Of a DNA stretch of 64,000 nt, positions 52,697-62,378 are shown in pieces. Origin of the DNA: Candidatus Bathyarchaeum tardum (GTDB taxonomy: Archaea; Thermoproteota; Bathyarchaeia; Bathyarchaeales; Bathyarchaeaceae); NCBI GenBank assembly GCA_029762755.1, contig JARVGH010000002.1:124001-188000 (forward strand), written 5' to 3'. Below the pieces are notes generated by a model. The model saw only the letters and a list, made by a program, of their open reading frames with translations. It searched no databases and was not told where the DNA came from. Within the stretch, counting starts at the first letter, position 1; the number at the start of each line of letters is the position of its first letter. Position numbers and translations under genes: made by a program.

Positions 52697-53455
52697 TTAT
52701 TTCTTCCAAGGAGCTTTACCTGTATTCCAAATTTTTTCAAGCAACATTTTTTCAGATATTGTGTCCATGCATTGCCAAAAACCTTCATGTCGAAAAGCCA
52801 TGAGCTCATCAGCTTCTGCCAATTTTTTTAATGATTCTTTCATAAAATTGGTATTATCATTTTCAATGTACTCAAGAACTTCCGGTTCAAAGACACAAAA
52901 AGCGCCATTAATCCAATCCAGACGTGGCTTCTCTTCAAAATGTATTACTCGGTCGCCCTTCAAGATTAAATGACCAAAGCGGCTTTGTGGTCTAACAGCA
53001 GTTACAGTCGCCAATCGACCATGCGATCTATGAAAATTTAACAAAGAACAAAGGTTAACATCAGATAATCCATCACAATAAGTTAACATAAATGTTTCAT
53101 TGCCAATTATGGGCGCCAAACGCTTAATGCGACCACCAGTTTGAGTGTTAAGACCAGTATCAATTAAACGGATTAACAAATTCTTTTCATTTTGATTTTG
53201 TGAAATTTCAGCATCTAATTCGGTGGTTACATTAATATTCTGGTTCAAGTTGCTGTAGTTTTTTATCCATTGTTTTATGTAATCACCTTTGTAGCCAAGG
53301 GCTACCACAAACTCATTGAAACCAAAATAAGAATAATATTTCATAATATGTAAAAGAATTGGAAGGTCCCCAATTTTTACCATAGCTTTAGGTTTGTCAA
53401 CAGTTTCTTCACATAAACGAGACCCTATGCCCCCTGCAAGAATCACTACTTTCAT
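52697..53455 (-). CDS. rfbF: Glucose-1-phosphate cytidylyltransferase-like enzyme
   Basis: A 252-aa RfbF-type protein: KVVILAGGIGSRLCEETVDKPKAMVKIGDLPILLHIM, then MLTYCDGLSDVNL with the metal Asp, and FWQCMDTISEKMLLEKIWNTGKAPW at the end, the typical C-terminus of this family. It makes CDP-glucose from glucose-1-phosphate and CTP, the first step toward CDP-sugars, but the CDP-glucose 4,6-dehydratase is not next to it unless the SDR at 51548 fills the role. ATG start. Confidence 0.93.
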   Translation of the reverse strand: MKVVILAGGIGSRLCEETVDKPKAMVKIGDLPILLHIMKYYSYFGFNEFVVALGYKGDYIKQWIKNYSNLNQNINVTTELDAEISQNQNEKNLLIRLIDTGLNTQTGGRIKRLAPIIGNETFMLTYCDGLSDVNLCSLLNFHRSHGRLATVTAVRPQSRFGHLILKGDRVIHFEEKPRLDWINGAFCVFEPEVLEYIENDNTNFMKESLKKLAEADELMAFRHEGFWQCMDTISEKMLLEKIWNTGKAPWKK

Positions 53456-53534
53456 AACATTACCTCTTTTTAAAATTAAAAATCAAGGTTAAGGTTTAAT
53501 TTGACAGTAAAGCAAGATTTGGAAATTAGATTCA

Positions 53535-54482
53535 TTAATTATTTTGAGAACTTTGGTTCAACTTTAACCGCATTAATTGTAGCTCATTTTTTAAGTCACC
53601 ACAAAGCAAGGATTTTCCACTTCCCTTAAAAAGCCATTTACCGAGTTCATCATAACATGCTAGTTTTTTTTTCCAAGATAATGAAGAGCGCCTAATAGAA
53701 TTATTAAATTCAACAAAAATTTTCCAGTAGGGCAATGCAATTAACGGTCCCTTATTGTTTCCAGTCCACCAACGAGCTTCTGTTCGATAATCATGAATCT
53801 TAATCTTTTTTGAATAATATTTGTTTGTATATGCTTGATCATGAGTTCTACGAAAGAACAAAAATTCTGGAATTTCAAAAAACCTACCTGCAAGGCTTAA
53901 CTCTGCGAGCAAAGTCCAATCTGAACCAATATAGCTTGCTAGTAGTTGAGATTTTTTCAATACATCTCTTCGAATAACACCATAAAGTGAGAATACAGGT
54001 TTTTTCCTTAATACGTCTCTGAACCGTTCTTCAGGGTTTTTGGAATCAAATTGGGCTCGATAATCATAAATGCCTATTCTGTTTCCGTGAGAATCAATAT
54101 TAAATATTTTGGAGCAACATAAAACGACAGAGGGGTCGCGATCAAGAACCTGAGCGCATTTCAATAAGTGTTCAGGATGATGTAAATCGTCATGGGCTGC
54201 CCATTTAAAGTACAAACCTGATGAAAGTTTGAAGACATTATTATAGTTCCAAGCAGCGCCATGTTTTTCTTTGTTTCGAAAATAATGAATTCTTTTGTCT
54301 TTTTGTGCATATTCTTGACAAATTTCGGGAGTTCTATCTGTGGATGCACTATCCGAAATTATTAGTTCAAAATCGGAAAATTTTTGAGAAAGAATCGATT
54401 CCAGACTCTCCTTGAGGTAATTTTCACCATTAAAAACAGGTAATCCGATACTTATACGAGGGGAGTGTTTTTTTTCCAACAA
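53535..54482 (-). CDS. Glycosyltransferase family 2
   Basis: A 315-aa GT-A enzyme: RISIGLPVFNGENYLKESLESILSQKFSDFELIISDSASTDRT opens the nucleotide-sugar domain, and FKWAAHDDLHHPEHLLKC holds the metal-binding acidic pair. It transfers a sugar to a growing glycan on the cytoplasmic side. TTG start with AGGTG six bases before. No membrane helix is evident. Confidence 0.92.
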   Translation of the reverse strand: MLEKKHSPRISIGLPVFNGENYLKESLESILSQKFSDFELIISDSASTDRTPEICQEYAQKDKRIHYFRNKEKHGAAWNYNNVFKLSSGLYFKWAAHDDLHHPEHLLKCAQVLDRDPSVVLCCSKIFNIDSHGNRIGIYDYRAQFDSKNPEERFRDVLRKKPVFSLYGVIRRDVLKKSQLLASYIGSDWTLLAELSLAGRFFEIPEFLFFRRTHDQAYTNKYYSKKIKIHDYRTEARWWTGNNKGPLIALPYWKIFVEFNNSIRRSSLSWKKKLACYDELGKWLFKGSGKSLLCGDLKNELQLMRLKLNQSSQNN

Positions 54483-54584
54483 TCATATCACCTGAAAAAA
54501 TTTTATGATTAATTATTTGTTAATAATGCAGCAAAATTCATTTAAACAAAAAATAAAATTAAAATATATTATATATGTTAATTG

Positions 54585-55085
54585 TTAATGGACGGAAATA
54601 TAAATATCAATAGTAAAGTCCTTGACTTTGTTTTCATAAAGATATTGTGCTAAGGAGTGTTCATCAGATACTGATAGGGATAAGGTTACAGGAATTGTTT
54701 GTGCTGGATCAAGTAAAGTTCCATCATAATCCCAAGACAAGTCTATGTATTCAGAAAGTTTACTTGGTTCAATGTTAGATGTGCTAAGTTCAAGAAACAT
54801 TTGCTGGTTACTTACACTTTGGATATACAACACAATATTTTCACTTGACCCAGGTCGAATAACACCCCAATCTATATTTATGGTTTCAATGTCACAAGTT
54901 GGAGTCCAATAAACGGCAACACCTTTAGTTATTATCGCACCCTGAGACGGAAGTGAAAGTGAAAGACTAGTGTAAGATAATACTATTGTACCGCTGATAA
55001 GCATAGTCATTAAATATAAAATAAGTAGCAGTTGAAAGATTTTCTTGCCCTGCAATATATTCTTAAAAGAATAGAGAAGATTCAT
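54585..55085 (-). CDS. Secreted Ig-like protein, paralogue of the one at 47167
   Basis: A 166-aa protein with an N-terminal helix (FQLLLILYLMTMLISGTIVL) and the same beta-sandwich motifs as the product at 47167: GVAVYWTPTCDIETINIDWGVIRPGSSENIVLYIQSV and SWDYDGTLLDPAQTIPVTLSLSV. It sits among glycan genes, so the protein may be a glycosylated surface component. Function unknown. Confidence 0.75.
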   Translation of the reverse strand: MNLLYSFKNILQGKKIFQLLLILYLMTMLISGTIVLSYTSLSLSLPSQGAIITKGVAVYWTPTCDIETINIDWGVIRPGSSENIVLYIQSVSNQQMFLELSTSNIEPSKLSEYIDLSWDYDGTLLDPAQTIPVTLSLSVSDEHSLAQYLYENKVKDFTIDIYISVH

Positions 55086-55231
55086 ATTTTTTACCTTTCT
55101 ATCTCAAAAGTTTTTTAGCAACATCATATATTAACCATTTTTTAATATTTGAAGCTTTTATAATTGATAACTATAAAAGTAAATTTAAACTAAAAAATTT
55201 ACCCTAAAATTTTTGTTATGTTAAAATGGTA

Positions 55232-56842
55232 TTATTTTCTAAATAATGTTACTTTTTCGGCTATTAAAAGTATGACATTTATTATTTTTGAAAGCACTCC
55301 GAGATTAGAAAACATTGCTTTGAGGGTTTGAATATCATTTTGTTTAACGGCTCCAATTACAGGGATTATTATTAGATAAACAATCAAAAATATCGATCCG
55401 CCTATGATAAGTCTTAACCAATCAGCAAGAATAAGATTGTTAATGGCGAAGTAAGTCACTAAAGCGGTGACAGAAGATGATATTAAGATTTTAGCCGATG
55501 TTTTGTATTCTGGTTTTGCATCATATTTTTTCTGCATCCAATAAATTCCTAAAACTTGAGTAGGCAATTCAGCAAAGAATGTCCCAAATATTACACCTGT
55601 TATTCCATACGTTGGAATTAAAAAGAACGCAAGAGGAATACCAAGCAACAAACGTATTATGCTTAGTTTTAGCAGGAATTTTGTTTCTCCTACTCCTTGT
55701 AAAAAGATGTTTATCACCATGCCGCCTGTAAGCACAAAAAAATTTTGTAAAACATACAAAGATAAAAAGAACGGCGCTTCAATCCATTTTTGCCCATATA
55801 CAGTTCCAATTACAGGTCCTGCAAGAACAATGGTTACCATTGTTGCAGGCACTAAAAGCAAAGCAGCATATTTTACAGCAGATGAAAAGACTGTCTTTAA
55901 AAGCTGAATTTCTTTTTTTGGATCGAGTTTCGAAAAAGCGGGAAAAAGCACTGTTCCCAAGGGGTAAGTGAAAAAGGAGATGAATACTGAAAAATTTATT
56001 GCTATTTGATAATTACCAATCATAGCATCTGTGACATGGAATGCCATTAAAAAAGCATAAAATTGGTAAAGAAAACTGGTTAGTATTGATGATAAAGACA
56101 GAGGCAATCCATAACTTAGCATCTTTTTTAATGTTTTTATTTTGTCTTTCAAGTTGAAACTTGTTTTTTTAAGATTTTTTACAAGTTGGAAGTAAAGTAA
56201 AGCAATTCCCAATAGAGCAGAAATTATGAAAGACAATGAATATCCAACAACTGCTCCAATGGTTCCATATCCCACAAGAACTAGCAGGGGACCAATAAGA
56301 CTCTTTAGAAAAGCTTGGGAAATTAGTGTGTAACTAGTAAGTTCCATTCGTTCATAGCCTATAAATGATGATTGAGCAACATCAAGCAAAGATTCGGAAA
56401 GGATAGCAAGTGACGCTATTGATATGAGAACTGATGTTTCAGGACGGTTATATATTGTTGTTGCAATAAAATTCGCAAAAAATAATGCTGAAAAAGATAA
56501 TAACAATCCAATAGTAACTTTGAATATTAAACCCGATATAATTATGTCAGAAATATTTTCAGTTTTGCCCAAGGCTTTATAATTAGAGCTGAATTTTGTT
56601 ATTGCTTGATTTATTCCCCAATCACTAAATAAACCAAACGTCATTGGAGGAATTAGGGCAATTGAATATATTCCATATTCTGCGGGTAACATCACCCTTG
56701 CTAAAATTATTGAACCAAATGCCAATAAAATACTAGATACTACTTTACCAAAAAAAAGCTGGAAACTGCCAGTCGCAGATATTTTGCCCATTTTTAATGC
56801 TTTGTCCAAACTATTACCAACTTTCTTTTTTAAATAATTCAT
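55232..56842 (-). CDS. Oligosaccharide flippase (Wzx/PST family)
   Basis: A 536-aa protein with about 14 membrane helices. The start (GSFQLFFGKVVSSILLAFGSIILARVMLPAEYGIYSIALIPPMTFGLFSDWGINQAITKF) is typical of Wzx/RfbX flippases that turn lipid-linked sugars across the membrane. It lies between glycan genes and fits their product. ATG start. Confidence 0.92.
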   Translation of the reverse strand: MNYLKKKVGNSLDKALKMGKISATGSFQLFFGKVVSSILLAFGSIILARVMLPAEYGIYSIALIPPMTFGLFSDWGINQAITKFSSNYKALGKTENISDIIISGLIFKVTIGLLLSFSALFFANFIATTIYNRPETSVLISIASLAILSESLLDVAQSSFIGYERMELTSYTLISQAFLKSLIGPLLVLVGYGTIGAVVGYSLSFIISALLGIALLYFQLVKNLKKTSFNLKDKIKTLKKMLSYGLPLSLSSILTSFLYQFYAFLMAFHVTDAMIGNYQIAINFSVFISFFTYPLGTVLFPAFSKLDPKKEIQLLKTVFSSAVKYAALLLVPATMVTIVLAGPVIGTVYGQKWIEAPFFLSLYVLQNFFVLTGGMVINIFLQGVGETKFLLKLSIIRLLLGIPLAFFLIPTYGITGVIFGTFFAELPTQVLGIYWMQKKYDAKPEYKTSAKILISSSVTALVTYFAINNLILADWLRLIIGGSIFLIVYLIIIPVIGAVKQNDIQTLKAMFSNLGVLSKIINVILLIAEKVTLFRK

Positions 56843-56901
56843 ATATTCAATTAAAAATACAACTAATAAAATATTGTTAATAAATCATGATATAGATAGT
56901 T

Positions 56902-58032
56902 TTAATAAAAATTTTTGTTAACATATATATATTTGTTGAAAAGTTTCAAAAAATTATCTGCAAAATTTTCTTCATTAAATTTTTCTGCAGTCTTTATACT
57001 TTCCATTGTCTTTTGAGGAGACCAATCCAAAACCTCACGGGTAATTATTTCGGCAGCTTCAAATAATGTTTGATACCTAAGATGGTCAGGAACAAATTCT
57101 TTTGTTCCTCCAGAAGCATGTACTACTGGTACACAACCCATTGCCATTCCTTCAACAATTGAAATTCCAAAATGTTCGCCTTTTTTTGTGTGTAAATATA
57201 TCTTAGCTGTTTCCAAAATTTTTTTCAATTCAGATCTTGAAATATTTGGGTACAATTTCACTCTGTTCGATAATCCAAGTTTTTTTATTAGTTTTTGTAA
57301 AGATAACAATGTTTTTTTATGATGCAACCGACCAATTATCGCAAAATGTATGTTATCATCAGTCAACGAAGCGATATAAGGGATTATCTCTAATCCTTTC
57401 GCAGGGTCGAAACGTGACACAGTAACAACTAAATTCTTTTCTTGCTTTTTGGAAATTTTGGTTTTTTTATCATTAAAAAAGCAGGAATGGATAGGAGGAT
57501 ATAACACAGTTGATGCGGTTCCACTATTTTTTTCGATTTCATCTGCAGTAAATTTACTGTTAGCAATCACGAGTTTTCCATTTGAAGTAAATAGGTTTTT
57601 TTCAAAAAAAACATAAGGTAAAGCACCTGTTTGTAGTATGAATGGGCGTTTTAAATATGGAAAATTTGGTTTGTAATTATCACTATTTAGAAAGGGAAAA
57701 TGAATATAACTAATATTTGTCCAAGGAAAAAGGCAACATGAATATACATCCACCCAAATGTCAGTTTTTAATTTTAAGATAAAAGACCGAAAAAAGTTTG
57801 CATAAAAATCCATTAGAGTTTTTGGTTGGATAGGAGAAGGAGGAACAAGATTTTTTATGGAGGAATGCAAACGTTGCCCTAGAAAGTTTTTTGTTTCTGT
57901 CTGATTTATTTTCTCATTTGTAAAAAGGATAACTTCATGTCCGTTTTTTGCTAATGTATTTGCAATAGAAGCTGCCACAAATTCTCCTCCTCCATAAACA
58001 TTGAAGGTTGGTTGAAAAACGCCAACTCGCAA
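56902..58032 (-). CDS. Glycosyltransferase family 4-type enzyme
   Basis: A 376-aa GT-B enzyme: VGVFQPTFNVYGGGEFVAASIANTLAKNGHEVILFT at the N-terminus, VTVSRFDPAKGLEIIPYIA in the middle and KKGEHFGISIVEGMAMGCVPVVHASGGTKEFV, the E-x7-E type motif, near the end. It should transfer sugar from a nucleotide sugar. TTG at 58032 is preferred (AAGGTG six bases before) to GTG at 58041, which overlaps that site. Confidence 0.9.
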   Translation of the reverse strand: MRVGVFQPTFNVYGGGEFVAASIANTLAKNGHEVILFTNEKINQTETKNFLGQRLHSSIKNLVPPSPIQPKTLMDFYANFFRSFILKLKTDIWVDVYSCCLFPWTNISYIHFPFLNSDNYKPNFPYLKRPFILQTGALPYVFFEKNLFTSNGKLVIANSKFTADEIEKNSGTASTVLYPPIHSCFFNDKKTKISKKQEKNLVVTVSRFDPAKGLEIIPYIASLTDDNIHFAIIGRLHHKKTLLSLQKLIKKLGLSNRVKLYPNISRSELKKILETAKIYLHTKKGEHFGISIVEGMAMGCVPVVHASGGTKEFVPDHLRYQTLFEAAEIITREVLDWSPQKTMESIKTAEKFNEENFADNFLKLFNKYIYVNKNFY

Positions 58033-58161
58033 GACTTGCACCTTTATACGGGAATATCATAAAACAAATAATGATACCAGAATATTTAACAAAAATGAAT
58101 TCATATTGTTGGAAAAAGATTAATATCAATTATTCTAGTTCAACTTTGGGGGAATGTTCAT

Positions 58162-59987
58162 TTGGTAAATTTTGTAATAGTAATTGATTCAAATGTTAAC
58201 CGCAGAACCCTTTTCATCAAAACAATAAAACAATACATTTCACCCATTCAGGGTTTGAACGTTAACACATGCAGTAATGGAGCCCTAAGTTCCATTTGGA
58301 CTTCAGGATCATGGACACCAATCAATCATTTAAACGATAAAGAAGGAACAGCTACAATTTGGGGGGATGCTATTAAACAATGTGGATCGCAAAGAATAAG
58401 TGCTAAACAATTGCGATTACTTTGGAATAATATTTTTACTAAAATGCCAGTTTCATTTGATGGTTTTCACGTTGGTTTTGTTTATGATCATGCGAAAGGA
58501 TTAATTGTTGGTGCAGATTTACTAGGTCTTTTTCCCGTATTTTACTATACATCAAATGATGTTTTGCTAGTAGGATCAAGTCCTGAACTTTTTAAATTTC
58601 ATACTTGTTTCAAAACTGAACTAAATCCACTGGGACTTGTAGGCATATTTCTTACCAATGGATTAGTTGACGGACAAACATTGTTAAAAGGAGTTAAAAG
58701 ATTGAACGCGGGTCATCTTTTGACATGGAAATTTGGAGAGGACCCAAAAGAATTAGAACAATACCAGATTCCGATTTCAACCAAATATTTTGATTTATCT
58801 TTTTCAGAACAATTGAATCTACTTAACCGAGCCCTTAACAGGGCTGTTGTTCGGCATGCACCGAAAGGTTATAGATATTGTCTTAGCCTTTCGGGTGGAC
58901 TCGATTCAAGAATAATAGGAGGTTACCTTAAACAGAATGCCATAGAAACAGTTGCATTAACTATGGGGTCAATTACCGATATTGAAATGAGATGTGCACG
59001 AAAAGTGTCGTCAACATTGGGCTTTAACCAGTATAAAGCAACCGTTGATTTTGAGAAATATTTGTCCTGTGCTGATCGAAAAGTCATGTGGGAACATTTA
59101 TCTAATGGTTTCAGTGGTTTGGGGACATGGAGTCTTTCGTTAAATTTACGAAAACTAGCTCCCCGAGTTATTACAGGTTATCTGGGTGATTCAATATTAG
59201 GTGCTTGGCTAAACAATGATTCATTTGAAAAAAATTTTGAGGAATCAAATGAATGGGGTTTTTCGCCAGAAATTTTGAAAAAATTATTGAAACATGAAGT
59301 TTTTGATGATTTTATTCTAGACATATTGGCACGTCTAAAAAGGAATATCTTCGATATTCGAAACTAGATTTCCAAAGATCGTATTGTTTTTCCCTTCATC
59401 AAATTGATAGATTTCATGTAGGAAGCACATCTTGGGTTCTTTCCTTCGGAGCATGGCCTATATTACCTTTTGTAGACAGTCAAGTATTACAGGTTGCAGG
59501 TGGAATGCCATTTAGTACTTTAAGCGATAGAAAGATTGAAAAAGAATTATTATGTAGAGAGTTTAAAAAATTAGCAAAACTCCCGATTGATCGCAATTTT
59601 TACGATACAACTCCTCTGGACCCAACAGTTATGCAACGACTAAAACAAAGCATATACTACGGAAACAAAAAAATATGGGCATTCACTAAATTGCGCAATA
59701 TTCGAGATAAAATAATTAATAGAGGTACAGAACATCGTTTTTACTACAGAGTATACGATTTCAACAATTCGGGTTGGCGATTAATAAGACAAAAAGCAGA
59801 ATCTGGTCGGCAATTAGCTACACCATTGTTTGATGAAAAATTTTTAAATGATTTACTTCCTGCTGCAGATGTCAATACAATATTTAAAGACGGAATAAAA
59901 GATTCTGCAAGTCTGAAGACGATAACCGGACTATTACTTTGGTTAAAACATAATCAAAGTAATTTTTGTGAAAAAACAACTTCATAA
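58162..59987 (+). pseudogene. Asparagine-synthase-like gene split by a frameshift
   Basis: A protein of about 608 aa in two frames. The first (58162-59367) holds an amidotransferase-like N-terminal domain (GSSPELFKFH) and the PP-loop SLSGGLDSRIIGGY; it stops at TAG. The next frame continues from about 59343 (KEYLRYSKLDFQRSYCFSLHQIDRFHVGS) through FGAWPILPFVDSQVLQVAGGMPF to the end at 59987. One extra A in the run at 59337-59341 joins them. The first residues lack the catalytic Cys of glutaminase, so it would not use glutamine directly. Either an assembly error or a new pseudogene. Confidence 0.8.
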
Positions 59988-60016
59988 AAATTATTGTTTT
60001 AATTTAAATGCGATTA

Positions 60017-61312
60017 CTAAAAATAAAAAATCTTTGAAACAATACTTTTTAGGCTGTCAAAGCTGTTTAGAATATAATTTACACGATATTTGCTTTTTTT
60101 CGGTTTTGACTTTTTTGAAAGATTAAAATTTCTAAACCATTCAAAAAACTCTTTAGAATTGTACATGTCTACAGAAACATTGTCAGGTATATGGCTTTGA
60201 ACATCAAGCCACATTGCGGTGTTGGAATGGGATTGAATCACGGGTAAGTTAGTAACAAGGAATTTTTTTAAAAAATTGAAACAATCATTGTCAATTTTAA
60301 ATCCACATGCATTTGGGTCAATATCTTCCCAGACCAATCCTGTTATTGTTCTTAGACATTTTTCACATTTTCCACAATTCAATTTTTTAAACTGTGAATA
60401 ACATACGCGTAAAAAGGGATAATTTCCGTCCCGTTCAATGTAGGGTTTCAACACGAACCTAATTTTTTCTTGTCTGCTAAATTCGTCACCATGGTGAACA
60501 ATTTTTGTAGGTCCCCAAGAAATGTTATTATCAATAAGTGGATGTGAACCCCAAATGCCTCCATTTTTCAAGGAAACAGGATTCACAGAGGATGCAATAA
60601 AAATTTTTCCTAGATTTTCCGTGCGTGCTATTGGAGCACACAATCCTAATGATGAAAAACCATGTTGAACCGCGCCCCACCACGAATTCCCTGTGCAAAA
60701 TTTTCCAAAGTCAGCTACAAGATTTTTCTCATTCAAAAGTTCACGAGAATTGGATTTGATGATGTGAAGTTGACTGTTTTCCCTATCTGCAAATTTTTTA
60801 TATTTTTGTTTAACCTTCACCCAAAACTGTTTTTCAGCCAGCGGAATGTCTCCTCCCCAAATCAGTATTAGAATTGGTTTTTTGTTTTTACACGCAACAT
60901 ATGAACATATTGAATCTAACCCACCACTAAATAACAGTGCATTATTCGTTTGAGGATAAAAATTGGTCACTTGGTTATCAATATGAAAAGTTGTGGAAAA
61001 GGAAAAATCAGGATACCATTTACGCATCACAGTTTTTACCGTTTCTAATGAAGATAAAAAGTTCTTATCAAGCTCTTTAACAAAAATATCAGCACCAACA
61101 GCCCAAGCAAGAGGGATAATATCTGCAATAACGGGAACATTTAAGATGCTCAAACCAACATTTTGAAGGGTTACGTCATATTTTGCAAAAAAAGAAGAAC
61201 ATTGAAAATATTTTTTTAGATTTTTAGAAAAAGACAACTTAGCCACGATTGTATTATCATTTAGAACACGTGTTTGTTCAATTCGAATATATTTTTTTGA
61301 TATTGTATTCAC
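60017..61312 (-). CDS. PP-loop ATP-pyrophosphatase-type enzyme of the polysaccharide locus
   Basis: A 431-aa protein with the PP-loop ALLFSGGLDSICSYVACK (about residues 127-144) and a C-terminal Cys motif LNCGKCEKCLRT, as in QueC/ThiI-like proteins with structural zinc or thiol chemistry. The N-terminal 100 residues are unlike QueC. It begins with GTG directly after the TAG of the pyruvyl transferase gene, so both are one operon. It may activate a carboxylate as an adenylate, to amidate or thiolate a sugar acid (inference). Confidence 0.75.
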   Translation of the reverse strand: MNTISKKYIRIEQTRVLNDNTIVAKLSFSKNLKKYFQCSSFFAKYDVTLQNVGLSILNVPVIADIIPLAWAVGADIFVKELDKNFLSSLETVKTVMRKWYPDFSFSTTFHIDNQVTNFYPQTNNALLFSGGLDSICSYVACKNKKPILILIWGGDIPLAEKQFWVKVKQKYKKFADRENSQLHIIKSNSRELLNEKNLVADFGKFCTGNSWWGAVQHGFSSLGLCAPIARTENLGKIFIASSVNPVSLKNGGIWGSHPLIDNNISWGPTKIVHHGDEFSRQEKIRFVLKPYIERDGNYPFLRVCYSQFKKLNCGKCEKCLRTITGLVWEDIDPNACGFKIDNDCFNFLKKFLVTNLPVIQSHSNTAMWLDVQSHIPDNVSVDMYNSKEFFEWFRNFNLSKKSKPKKSKYRVNYILNSFDSLKSIVSKIFYF

Positions 61313-62332
61313 CTACTCATTTATCGACATGATTACGGTTTGTTTCAATTTAGCAGGAGAAGGGGGATAAGGGTCAAAAATTACGTTAGGATAATTTGAT
61401 AAACTGTATTCATAAACGGCTTTGTTTTTGTAATAAGAATTGGGATACAAAACAGTTTTCTTGCCCAAAATAGCTGCCAGTATTGCTACATGAAGACGGT
61501 CAGTATATACTTTTTTTGAAGCTTCAATTAAAGCCACAAAATCTTTGAAACTCCCGAAAATTGAAAGATCTTGCATTAGTATTTTTCTTTTTGGTTGCCA
61601 CCGAGTTGAAGTTACCTGCCATAGCAACTGATTATTTTCTTCCTGCTGAAACATTGCTGACTCTTTATCAGTTCTCAAGCAAAATAATGTGTATTCACCG
61701 GAGTTAGCATGAAAGTCTTCTTTCGTCAAATATAATGAAGTGTCAGGAGATAATAAAACATGAACATTTTTTGGAAGATTCAGCGAAGTTAACAATTGAT
61801 AACTTATCTTCTCTCGGCAAAAAAGGTAAATTTTTTGGCTAGTTTTTGAAAAAAGTGACGGAAAACAAGTCCCTTCAAACCAATAACTTTGGGGAGCTAC
61901 AATTAACACATTATCTGGATGATGATGAATAATATTTTTGAGAAGTCTAATTCCATGCCATAAATCATTCATGTTGCCACCACCATGAATTAAAATAACG
62001 TCACTAGAACTTGCTTGAATTTTGAAAGGATTCAAAATTCTCCCATATATCCAACGGTCTACCTTTTTAATCGGTCTACTGCAGTTCTGGTTAAATTTAA
62101 AAAAATAAAAAAAGGCTTTTAGAAATCGACACCATAATCCAAAATACAATTTAGAAAAAAAAGGAAATTTTATCGATTCATTATAATGAAAAACTTCATG
62201 ATTTATAGTTAGATGCCGCAGTTTCTTTCGCATACCCTTGTATATCAAGCGATCTCCGTGGTTACCCCCTGGTTCAACCACAACAAATCTTCGATCGCGA
62301 TAACGCAGAAGGATCTGTTCTAGAGTTTCCAA
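61313..62332 (-). CDS. Polysaccharide pyruvyl transferase family protein
   Basis: A roughly 339-aa protein of the CsaB/WcaK superfamily: FVVVEPGGNHGDRLIYKGM, SDVILIHGGGNMNDLWHG, LLSPDTSLYL, and the late YTDRLHVAILAAILGKKTVLYPN with the conserved Asp-Arg-His. The family adds pyruvate ketals to surface sugars or is related glycosyltransferases. TTG at 62332 is preferred because GGGGT lies seven bases upstream; an in-frame TTG at 62422 would overlap the upstream gene. Confidence 0.87.
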   Translation of the reverse strand: METLEQILLRYRDRRFVVVEPGGNHGDRLIYKGMRKKLRHLTINHEVFHYNESIKFPFFSKLYFGLWCRFLKAFFYFFKFNQNCSRPIKKVDRWIYGRILNPFKIQASSSDVILIHGGGNMNDLWHGIRLLKNIIHHHPDNVLIVAPQSYWFEGTCFPSLFSKTSQKIYLFCREKISYQLLTSLNLPKNVHVLLSPDTSLYLTKEDFHANSGEYTLFCLRTDKESAMFQQEENNQLLWQVTSTRWQPKRKILMQDLSIFGSFKDFVALIEASKKVYTDRLHVAILAAILGKKTVLYPNSYYKNKAVYEYSLSNYPNVIFDPYPPSPAKLKQTVIMSINE

Positions 62333-62378
62333 TGAATTTACCCCAGTTATTTTTAGTAAAATTGATAAAAAGTTGAAA

